Source of the DNA: CAYWHE01 sp964458125
GTDB taxonomy: Bacteria; Bacteroidota; Bacteroidia; AKYH767-A; OLB10
Reading direction: 5' to 3'
Assembly: GCA_964458125.1 (NCBI GenBank)
Contig: CAYWHE010000004.1
Coordinates: forward strand, 1 to 41,262
DNA: 41,262 nt
The notes beneath the pieces were generated by a model that was not told the DNA's origin, made no database searches, and was given only the letters and a program-made list of their open reading frames with translations. Numbering within the stretch: the first letter of the stretch is position 1; every line of letters starts with the position of its first letter. Positions 23,620 to 30,642 of this stretch are shown piece by piece. A program made the position numbers and the translations under genes.

Positions 23620-24698
23620 TGGCGGTTTACCTGATCCGCAAGATAATATACAGCCTGCTGGTGCTGGCCGGTGTGGTGACCATCGTGTTTTTTCTTTTCC
23701 AGGTTCTGCCCGGCGACCCGGCCCGCATGATGCTGGGACAGCGCGCCGATGTGGTTTCCATCCGGGCGATCAACAGGGAACTGGGGCGCGACCTCTCACC
23801 GGTCAAACAGTATCTTCGTTACCTGAATGATGTTTCTCCCCTGTCGGTTTACAAACCCCGGAAACCTGAAAGCGCTGTTTTTCTGGATCCCGAAAAATAC
23901 GGTCAGGTCGTTCACCTGCTTGCACTGGGAGAAGATCATCTCCTGTTGCTGAAGCGGCCCTACCTGGGACGCTCTTACCAGACCCGGCAGCGGGTGACAC
24001 AGGTGCTGGCTGCCGCTCTTCCGGGAACTGTTATCCTGGCCATTACCGCGTTGTTGCTGGCAGCCATCACCGGCATCAGCATCGGGGTGATCACGGCGGT
24101 TAAAAAAAACTCCCTTACCGACAGGCTTTTTTCGGTTGCCGCGATTATGGGAATGGCTTTGCCTTCCTTTTTCGCAGGCATCATTGTGGCCTGGCTTTTC
24201 GGTTTTGTCTTGAACCGGTATACGGGACTGAACATGACGGGCAGCCTGTACGTCATTGATCCCTTTGAAGGGCGTGTGCTGCAATTTCAAAACCTGATCC
24301 TGCCGGCGCTGACGCTGGGAATACGGCCGCTTTCGGTTTTCGTACAACTCACCCGCAGTTCCATGCTCGATGTGCTCTCCCAGGATTATATCCGGACGGC
24401 CAAGGCCAAAGGGCTTTCCCGTTCCGGCATCCTCCTCGGTCATGCCTTGAAAAACTCCCTGAATCCGGTTGTGACGGCTATTTCCGGCTGGTTCGGCTCC
24501 CTGCTGGCAGGGGCTGTTTTTATTGAATATATTTTCGGCTGGAACGGAATTGGAAAACTTACGGTGGATGCCCTGGAGCGGTATGATTTTCCCGTGGTGA
24601 TGGGCAGCGTGTTGCTGGTTTCTTTTTTCTTCGTGATCATCAATGTGCTGGTGGATCTGGTTTACGGAATGCTTGATCCCCGCGTCACCTTATACTGA
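23619..24698 (+). CDS. ABC transporter permease, DppB/OppB family
   Basis: A 359-residue inner-membrane permease of the peptide/nickel importer type. It begins with an N-terminal helix and the family motif FFLFQVLPGDPARMM, continues with a periplasmic loop, and has five more helices from about residue 135. The cytoplasmic EAA loop appears as TAKAKGLSRSGILLGHALKN (about 252-271), followed by the usual LLAGAVFIEYIFGWNGIGKL. A working importer also needs a DppC-type permease, ATPase subunits and a binding protein, none of which is nearby, so its partners must be encoded elsewhere. The substrate is unknown. The coupling to the MauE-like gene suggests coordinated expression rather than a transport operon. 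Confidence 0.9.
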   Translation: MAVYLIRKIIYSLLVLAGVVTIVFFLFQVLPGDPARMMLGQRADVVSIRAINRELGRDLSPVKQYLRYLNDVSPLSVYKPRKPESAVFLDPEKYGQVVHLLALGEDHLLLLKRPYLGRSYQTRQRVTQVLAAALPGTVILAITALLLAAITGISIGVITAVKKNSLTDRLFSVAAIMGMALPSFFAGIIVAWLFGFVLNRYTGLNMTGSLYVIDPFEGRVLQFQNLILPALTLGIRPLSVFVQLTRSSMLDVLSQDYIRTAKAKGLSRSGILLGHALKNSLNPVVTAISGWFGSLLAGAVFIEYIFGWNGIGKLTVDALERYDFPVVMGSVLLVSFFFVIINVLVDLVYGMLDPRVTLY

Positions 24699-24720
24699 AA
24701 GGCTCCATGAACACCCCATA

Positions 24721-25587
24721 CTAAAGTACGTTGGCCGACTGTTCCTTCATTTTTTCCAGCTCATCCTTCATCTCCACCACTAAACGCTGCATGCCTGCAT
24801 CGTTGGCTTTGGACCCGATGGTGTTGATCTCCCTGCCGATTTCCTGCAGGATAAAACCAAGCTTTTTGCCATTGGAATCTTTGGCTTTCAGGGTTTGGTT
24901 GAAAAACTGGATGTGGCTTCTAAGCCGTACCTTTTCCTCGGAGATGTCAATCTTTTCGATGTAATAAATCAGTTCCTGTTCAAAACGGTTTTTATCGAGA
25001 TTCAACTCATCGATACCGGCCAGTCCCCTTTTCAACTTCAGCCGGATAGCTTTCAGCCTGGCGGGTTCCATCCTTTCAATTTTTTCCAGACAGGCGGCAA
25101 CAGCCTCCAGCCTTTCCGTAAAATCAGATGATAACGCCTTGCCCTCCGTCAACCTGAATTCATGAAAGGCACGGATGGCCTTTTTAATGATATCTTCAAG
25201 TTGTTTCCATGTCCTTTCATCCGTTTCACCCTTTTCAATATTGAAAATGTTGGGCATGCCTGCGATAATGGAAAGGTAGTCTGCCGACTCAAGGCCCATT
25301 TCCGTTTTCAGTGAAAGCAGGTCCTGGTAATAATCACGGACCAGTTCTTTGTTGAGCACCGGTTTACGGCTGTCGGCGGCATTTTCCATCTGTATGGACA
25401 GTTCGGCTTTCCCTCTTTCCAGTTCTTTTCCAAGCCATAAACGCAAATCCGCTTCCTTGTCCCGGAATGCGCTCAGGCGGAGGCCCAATTCCAGAAACTT
25501 GCTGTTGAGGGATTTGATTTCAACGGAAACCGCATTGCCGTTAATCTCCCCGGATGCTTTTCCGTAACCTGTCATGGATCGGATCAT
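24721..25587 (-). CDS. yicC: YicC/YloC family endoribonuclease
   Basis: A 288-residue cytoplasmic protein with the family's N terminus, MIRSMTGYGK, followed by VEIKSLNSKFLEL. The C-terminal half carries the conserved block with DINTIGSKAND-like text (here EINTIGSKANDAG, about 258-270). YicC proteins are conserved in most bacteria, and E. coli YicC has been reported as an endoribonuclease linked to sRNA turnover; I infer the same activity. The gene is convergent with the permease (22-nt gap) and divergent from prfC. An exact -7 box lies very close to the start, implying a short leader. Confidence 0.92.
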   Translation of the reverse strand: MIRSMTGYGKASGEINGNAVSVEIKSLNSKFLELGLRLSAFRDKEADLRLWLGKELERGKAELSIQMENAADSRKPVLNKELVRDYYQDLLSLKTEMGLESADYLSIIAGMPNIFNIEKGETDERTWKQLEDIIKKAIRAFHEFRLTEGKALSSDFTERLEAVAACLEKIERMEPARLKAIRLKLKRGLAGIDELNLDKNRFEQELIYYIEKIDISEEKVRLRSHIQFFNQTLKAKDSNGKKLGFILQEIGREINTIGSKANDAGMQRLVVEMKDELEKMKEQSANVL

Positions 25588-25600
25588 ATCTTTTTTTTGA

Positions 25601-25608
25601 CAAATATA
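25601..25608 (-). promoter_or_regulatory. -7 box (TATATTTG) of yicC
   Basis: The minus-strand TATATTTG matches TAnnTTTG exactly, 13 nt before the yicC ATG, so the leader would be only a few bases long. Confidence 0.45.
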
Positions 25609-25772
25609 CGGTTACAAAATAGTTCCAGCTCACCCTGAAGGAAATGGGCGGCCGTTAAACCGCCTTTTTCCTTCATGACAAAGTTCTGTTGCTGAGCTTC
25701 CGGCCCGATGGAGCAGGAAACCGGTATTACTCCGTCCTTCCGGTGTGCTGAAACGCCTGAAAACGTTCACGG

Positions 25773-25803
25773 TTGCAGGCCCCAGGGAATATTGCTACCT
25801 TTG
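25773..25803 (+). promoter_or_regulatory. Promoter of prfC (TTG, 20 nt, TACCTTTG)
   Basis: TTG at 25773-25775, a 20-nt spacer, and TACCTTTG at 25796-25803 followed by CACG. This is a textbook Bacteroidota promoter. It lies downstream of the ATG at 25708, which therefore cannot be on this transcript and is not the prfC start. Confidence 0.7.
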
Positions 25804-25899
25804 CACGATCATCAGGGAAGGGTAACTTTCCGCACAGTGGTGCAGGAGTTGATTTCTTTCCTAAAGGATAAACCTGGTTCATCAACAAGCAGAGAAATT

Positions 25900-27513
25900 T
25901 TGAAACCCGAAGAAATAAATAAACGCAGGACATTCGGCATTATCAGCCATCCCGATGCCGGGAAAACCACACTGACGGAAAAGCTACTGCTTTTCGGAGG
26001 GGCCATTCAGACCGCAGGCGCAGTGAAGAGTAATAAGATCAGGAAGGAGGCCACTTCCGATTTTATGGAGATGGAAAAACAGCGGGGCATCTCTATTGCC
26101 ACTTCCGTCATGGGTTTTGATTACGAAGGTTACAAGGTTACGATCCTGGATACTCCCGGCCACAAGGACTTTGCCGAAGACACCTACCGTACCCTCACCG
26201 CCGTGGACAGTGTTATATTGGTGATCGATTGCGTTAAAGGGGTGGAGGAACAAACCCGCCGGCTGATGGAAGTCTGCCGGATGAGACATACACCGGTGAT
26301 TATCTTCATCAACAAACTGGACCGGGAAGGGATGGATCCCTATCACCTGCTCGAGGAGGTGGAAAAGGAACTGAACATTCACACCAGGCCTCTTTCCTGG
26401 CCCATCGGCATCGGAAGCCAGTTTAAAGGCGTATATAACCTGTATGATAAAACCCTGCAGCTTTTCACCTCCGGTAAAAGCAGGATATCGGAAGACACCT
26501 GGCTGATCGGGGACCTGAACAGCACAGAACTGGAACAGCATATCGGAGAAAAGGCCTCCACCCGGCTGAGGGAGGACGTGGAGTTAATAGAGGGCATATA
26601 TGAACCTTTCCAGCAGGAGTTGTATGCAGAAGGTTACCTGGCACCCGTGTTTTTCGGCAGCGCCATCAATAATTTCGGTGTGCGTGAGCTGCTGGACACT
26701 TTTGTACGTATCGCCCCGTCACCTTTGCCACGTGAATCCGACACCCGGGAGGTGAGCCCGCTGGAAGATAAATTCTCCGGTTTTATTTTTAAAATTCATG
26801 CCAACCTGGACCCCAACCACCGGGACCGGATTGCTTTCTGCCGGGTGGTATCGGGACATTTTGAGCGGAATACCTTTTACCTCAACACCCGCCTTCAAAA
26901 AAAGATGCGCTTCTCAAACCCGTCCAGTTTCATGGCCAGTGAAAAGAATGTGATTGATGAAGCCTGGCCGGGTGATGTCGTGGGACTATACGATACGGGG
27001 AATTTTAAAATCGGTGATACCCTCACCGAAGGGGAGCTTTTTTCCTTCAAGGGCATTCCGTCCTTTTCGCCTGAAATTTTTAAGGAACTGGTGAACAAGG
27101 ATCCCTATAAAACCAAGCAGCTTGAAAAAGGCATCCGCCAACTGACCGATGAGGGTGTGGCGCAGCTTTTCATCCGGCAGCCCGGTTACATTAAAATAAT
27201 CGGCACTGTCGGGGAACTGCAGTTTGAGGTGATTCAGTTCCGTCTGCTGCATGAATACGGGGCCTCCTGTTCCTTCCATCCCCTGAATTATTCCAGGGCC
27301 TGCTGGTTTACCTGTGAAAACAAACTGGTGCTTGAGAAATTTCTTTCCGTCAAAAGTCAAAACATTACCTACGATAAGGACGACAGACCGGTTTATATGG
27401 CTGAAAGTGAATGGCACCTGAACCAGACCCGGCAGGCCTATCCCGACATCCAGTTTCATTTCACCTCTGAATTCAGGTCCTCCACTGATTTTAAACCCGC
27501 AGGTATGGCCTGA
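25900..27513 (+). CDS. prfC: Peptide chain release factor 3 (RF3 GTPase)
   Basis: A translational GTPase that helps recycle RF1/RF2 from the ribosome after termination. G motifs: SHPDAGKTT (P-loop), then TSVMGF and DTPGHKDF (G3), NKLD (G4). RF3 rather than EF-G is indicated by INKRRTFGIISHPDAGKTT and LLLFGGAIQTAGAVK. The frame is open from 25708, but the 64 residues before codon 25900 are not RF3-like and overlap the promoter. The TTG at 25900 gives a start MKPEEINKRRTF, matching the family, and a length of 537 residues, close to the usual ~530. A GTG near 25840 is the main alternative. A strong terminator follows. Confidence 0.93.
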   Translation: MKPEEINKRRTFGIISHPDAGKTTLTEKLLLFGGAIQTAGAVKSNKIRKEATSDFMEMEKQRGISIATSVMGFDYEGYKVTILDTPGHKDFAEDTYRTLTAVDSVILVIDCVKGVEEQTRRLMEVCRMRHTPVIIFINKLDREGMDPYHLLEEVEKELNIHTRPLSWPIGIGSQFKGVYNLYDKTLQLFTSGKSRISEDTWLIGDLNSTELEQHIGEKASTRLREDVELIEGIYEPFQQELYAEGYLAPVFFGSAINNFGVRELLDTFVRIAPSPLPRESDTREVSPLEDKFSGFIFKIHANLDPNHRDRIAFCRVVSGHFERNTFYLNTRLQKKMRFSNPSSFMASEKNVIDEAWPGDVVGLYDTGNFKIGDTLTEGELFSFKGIPSFSPEIFKELVNKDPYKTKQLEKGIRQLTDEGVAQLFIRQPGYIKIIGTVGELQFEVIQFRLLHEYGASCSFHPLNYSRACWFTCENKLVLEKFLSVKSQNITYDKDDRPVYMAESEWHLNQTRQAYPDIQFHFTSEFRSSTDFKPAGMA

Positions 27514-27640
27514 TGCAATCCGCCTGAATAATAGCGGACAGAAAGGAAATCTAATCTGATGTCAGGCCAATGAACTAAAAACCGGATGTAATTTTATCTG
27601 CTTTGCAACCAGATACTTAATTTGGAACCCATTATCCTAC

Positions 27641-27684
27641 ATTAAAAAGCCCGGCATAGACTGTACCATGCCGGGTTTTTTTAA
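27641..27684. terminator. Strong bidirectional terminator downstream of prfC
   Basis: CCCGGCAT (27650-27657) pairs with ATGCCGGG (27668-27675) across a 10-nt loop, flanked by TTAAAAA on the left and TTTTTTTAA on the right, which extend the pairing. It can terminate prfC on the plus strand and any minus-strand transcript from the 28068-30491 region. Confidence 0.85.
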
Positions 27685-27733
27685 TGCTATTGATTTACAA
27701 CAGCTAACGCTTTACTAAAATGCTGTTTTCCGT

Positions 27734-27844
27734 TCATTGGTTTTTACCCTCTTCCGTGCAATTCCATGCAAGGGCGTCATTCAAGGAATCAAGCTGTTGA
27801 AATGCCTTTACCATTGGAACAGCAAATTCTGCATAGTTCAAACC
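27734..27844 (-). pseudogene. Remnant of the tail end of a tail-fibre / S74-type protein
   Basis: The last 36 codons of a minus-strand frame read LNYAEFAVPMVKAFQQLDSL and end at 27734. This resembles the segment following the chaperone domain in Bacteroidota tail-fibre (peptidase S74) proteins, where a NYxEFxxPLVKAxQEL stretch leads into a coiled coil. The codons before it (toward 28039) show no similarity and include a palindrome. The fragment lies just after the intact S74-containing gene and before the terminator, so it is probably what remains of a second such gene or of an older 3' end. The similarity is short and judged by eye. Confidence 0.4.
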
Positions 27845-27904
27845 AGAAGCGGTTCCGGAAGTATTGGAATCAAGGGTATGAACCCCAGGGCAAGCCCCGG
27901 ACCT

Positions 27905-27930
27905 ATCCCGATTCGCTTCGCGACCGGGAT
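27905..27930. repeat. Imperfect palindrome, REP-like
   Basis: ATCCCG (27905-27910) pairs with CGGGAT (27925-27930), and the interior ATTCGCTTCGCGAC can extend the stem. There is no T run. It interrupts the degraded segment between the S74 remnant and the intact adhesin gene. Confidence 0.4.
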
Positions 27931-28067
27931 TCATTCGACTAAGCCTTTCACTTCGGACGTTGTCCTTGTAAAAGTCAAGTCGAATTGAACCCCGATTCCG
28001 CGGCAGGCAGCAGGGTATTGAACTGGCCAAGCATGGCATCCCGGTTTATACCGGTTTGCATTCGCAT

Positions 28068-30491
28068 TCAGTTTACGATCATCTGCCTGGTCTCCGCCTT
28101 CTGCCCGTCAATAAAAAGGGTTATCGTATACAGGCCGGGAGCTGATGTATGCCGGTATTCGCATGTTACCGGGCCGCGTGCTGTGATGACGGTATTCCGG
28201 ATTTCCTTTCCCTCCGCCGACGCTATTTTCAGTTCAGCATGGGTGGTGGTGACAGGGATATAACAGCAAATGGTTGTTTGGCCTGTAAAGGGATTGGGAT
28301 TGTTTTGCCCGAGGAAAGCCTTTTCGGTTCCCGGAGCGGTTGTCGCCGAACCCTGCAGTATTTCAGGAGTACCATGAGAGGAGCAGCACCTGGCCATTTC
28401 CTCCTTCACGGACAGCAGCCATTGCCGGAGCTCATCGATTTCCTGCTGCTGCTTGCTGATACGTTCTTCCTTCCGGTCCAATTCTTTTTTCAGTTCCATC
28501 ACCGAATTGGTGAGAATAAAATCCATAGCGCCATAATCCACGCCGAGGAATTCGGTTTGCTTACCGGTTTTTTCATCCGTATTCAAAAACGGTTTGATCA
28601 TATACGGAGCCGCTTCCTGCAACTCCTGGGCCAGCGTGCCGACAAAGTCCTCGTTGGTTGGCGTATGTGCCTGACCGTTATACCGGAACCGGACGGGCCG
28701 GATTTTCTCCAGGACGTTCAGTCCGTCGGTGAAATCCCTGACCTGTGTCTTTAACCGCGCATCGCTGCTTACTGTCCAGGCAGAAGAACCAGGTTTGGCT
28801 GCCGAATTGGTCCCCACTTCGAGCTGGAAAGCAGGCACTATGTTCCCGATGCCCACATTGCCGTTTCCCGTCAGCACCATGATATCTCCAAAGCCGTTAT
28901 TGAAAAAATTCATGCGCGCCGAAGCCGGGGTGGCATGGGCCAGGGCGGCCAGCGCCCAGTAGTTTGTTGTCTGGTTGTTCTGAAAATGTACCCGGGCATA
29001 ATCGGCTCCCTGTTCCCGTAACAACAACTGTGGCGCCGTACCGGAACTGTTAAAGTCAATATGCAGCCTGGCCGCAGGCAAGGAAGTGCCGATCCCAACC
29101 TGTATGTTCGAGGTGTCGCCCAGCACGAGGCTGTTGCTTTGTCCTACCCTGGCATTATACCCCAGAGCTGTGGCATTGGACAGGGAGGAACTTCTGGCAT
29201 CGGCCAGTGACCCGATAAAGGTATTGCCGCTGCCGCCGCTGTATGCGCTTCCGGCAGAGACGCCCAGAGCCGTGTTGTTTCCGCCCGTCATCAGGTTTCC
29301 GGCCTGGTAACCAATCAGCGTATTGGAGGAGCCAGTGTTGTTATTGGCACCAGCCATACTTCCCAGACAGGTATTGTACGACCCGCCCGTGTTATTCATG
29401 CCGGCGCTGGCCCCGTAAAAAGCATTTTCGCTGCCACCGGCATTGGCTGCCCCGCTTTGGTAACCCGTAAAGGTATTGCCGCTGCCGCTATTGTTCTGGT
29501 TGGTGGTATTGCCCACCAGCGTGTTGGCCGTACCGGTAACCGATAATACGGTTGCGCCCCCTATCCGGTAAAGCGAATCGGTATTGATGCTGCCCCTGCG
29601 AACGTCCAGGCGGTATGCAGGAACCGTGATGCCGATGCCCACCCTGATAGTTGATGTATCTCCCAGCACCATACTGTTACTTTGTTTAACCATGCTGTTG
29701 GCCCCGATGGCCGTAGCACCGGTCAGGCTGTTGGCCATGTTGGCTGCAAAGCCGAGCAGCGTGCAGTAACTGGCCTGGGAAGGTGTAAACGCCCCCTGGA
29801 AACCAAGGAGGGTATTGCCGGTACCGGAAGTCATGTTTATCCCTGTATTGCAACCCATTACGACATTAAAACTTCCTGATGCCTGGTTATAAATTGCTCC
29901 ATACCCGACAACCGTATTCGAATTCCCGGAAACATTGCCTGACAAGGCAGACACCCCAACGGCTACATTGTTCGATCCTGTGGTGTTGAAATACAGGGAG
30001 GAGGTGCCGACGCCGACATTATTTTCCCCTGTGGTGTTGGCTATCAATGCGCCAAAACCAAAGGCTGCATTGCTGTCCCCCGAACTGTCCGATTTCAGGG
30101 CGTCCTCACCGAAGGCTGAATTTCCATAACCGGTTGTAATGGCATTTCCGCTGTTGTTCCCGCAGAATACATTCAGGTTTCCTTTGGTATGAAGTGTTTT
30201 TTTACTGTTGATATAATAGGCCGAATCTTTAGCCAGATTCAGGTTTCCCTTCACATCCAGTTTAAAGGATGGACCGGTCATCCCGATGCCAATCTTTCCT
30301 CCGCCGCTGATGAACAGGCGGTCCTGACCGTTCGTTTTCAGCTTAAGCGCTTTGTTGTCAGTTGTACCGAGGAAATTTACGGAAGGGTTCGTGCCGGTGT
30401 TGCCACTGAGGTTCCATTGGGCATGCCCAGGCGTGCTGATGAATAACAGGAGAATGGCTGAAAGAAAAACGAAGGCGGTTGGTTTTTTCAT
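28068..30491 (-). CDS. Secreted adhesin-like protein: YadA-like head repeats, peptidase S74 chaperone, T9SS type A sorting domain
   Basis: An 807-residue protein; the start at 30491 gives a signal peptide, MKKPTAFVFLSAILLLF, ending at HAQ. Residues about 100-285 and 325-455 are collagen-like/YadA-head repeats of the GNxNxxxGxxA type (GSNNVAVGVSAL, GNTFIGSLADA). An intramolecular chaperone (peptidase S74) begins at SSDARLK with Ser576 and Lys581, the Ser-x4-Lys dyad of self-cleaving members, and continues through FVGTLAQELQEAAPYMI. A coiled coil (about 665-705) leads to a type A sorting domain from about residue 728 (LGQNNPNPFTGQTTI). A homotrimeric surface fibre is expected. Cleavage at the S74 site would separate the fibre from its secretion signal. 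It has an exact -7 box and is divergent from a sensor kinase. Confidence 0.88.
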   Translation of the reverse strand: MKKPTAFVFLSAILLLFISTPGHAQWNLSGNTGTNPSVNFLGTTDNKALKLKTNGQDRLFISGGGKIGIGMTGPSFKLDVKGNLNLAKDSAYYINSKKTLHTKGNLNVFCGNNSGNAITTGYGNSAFGEDALKSDSSGDSNAAFGFGALIANTTGENNVGVGTSSLYFNTTGSNNVAVGVSALSGNVSGNSNTVVGYGAIYNQASGSFNVVMGCNTGINMTSGTGNTLLGFQGAFTPSQASYCTLLGFAANMANSLTGATAIGANSMVKQSNSMVLGDTSTIRVGIGITVPAYRLDVRRGSINTDSLYRIGGATVLSVTGTANTLVGNTTNQNNSGSGNTFTGYQSGAANAGGSENAFYGASAGMNNTGGSYNTCLGSMAGANNNTGSSNTLIGYQAGNLMTGGNNTALGVSAGSAYSGGSGNTFIGSLADARSSSLSNATALGYNARVGQSNSLVLGDTSNIQVGIGTSLPAARLHIDFNSSGTAPQLLLREQGADYARVHFQNNQTTNYWALAALAHATPASARMNFFNNGFGDIMVLTGNGNVGIGNIVPAFQLEVGTNSAAKPGSSAWTVSSDARLKTQVRDFTDGLNVLEKIRPVRFRYNGQAHTPTNEDFVGTLAQELQEAAPYMIKPFLNTDEKTGKQTEFLGVDYGAMDFILTNSVMELKKELDRKEERISKQQQEIDELRQWLLSVKEEMARCCSSHGTPEILQGSATTAPGTEKAFLGQNNPNPFTGQTTICCYIPVTTTHAELKIASAEGKEIRNTVITARGPVTCEYRHTSAPGLYTITLFIDGQKAETRQMIVN

Positions 30492-30511
30492 GTTGTGTAC
30501 AATATGGAACT

Positions 30512-30519
30512 CAAAATTA
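30512..30519 (-). promoter_or_regulatory. -7 box (TAATTTTG) of the S74 adhesin gene
   Basis: The minus-strand TAATTTTG matches TAnnTTTG exactly and lies 20 nt before the ATG at 30491, supporting that start over the longer frame beginning at 30548. No clear -33 element. Confidence 0.5.
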
Positions 30520-30625
30520 CCGGTCGTCGGTATCCCCGGTCGCATCATTGAGCGGATGTGGGCTCCGGTTGTATAAAAACCCGGCCTCTCCTATTCGATT
30601 TCTTTCAATTGGTTGCGGGATTTGG

Positions 30626-30633
30626 TTACTTTG
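30626..30633 (+). promoter_or_regulatory. Possible -7 box of the propeller sensor kinase gene
   Basis: TTACTTTG has one mismatch to TAnnTTTG and lies just 9 nt before the ATG at 30643, which would give an almost leaderless message. No TTG at standard spacing. Low confidence. Confidence 0.3.
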
Positions 30634-30642
30634 TATGTGAAA

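Noticed and set aside
28068..30491. The tail-fibre protein as evidence of a prophage
   Set aside because: It has a signal peptide and a T9SS sorting domain, and no other phage gene, integrase or attachment repeat is nearby.
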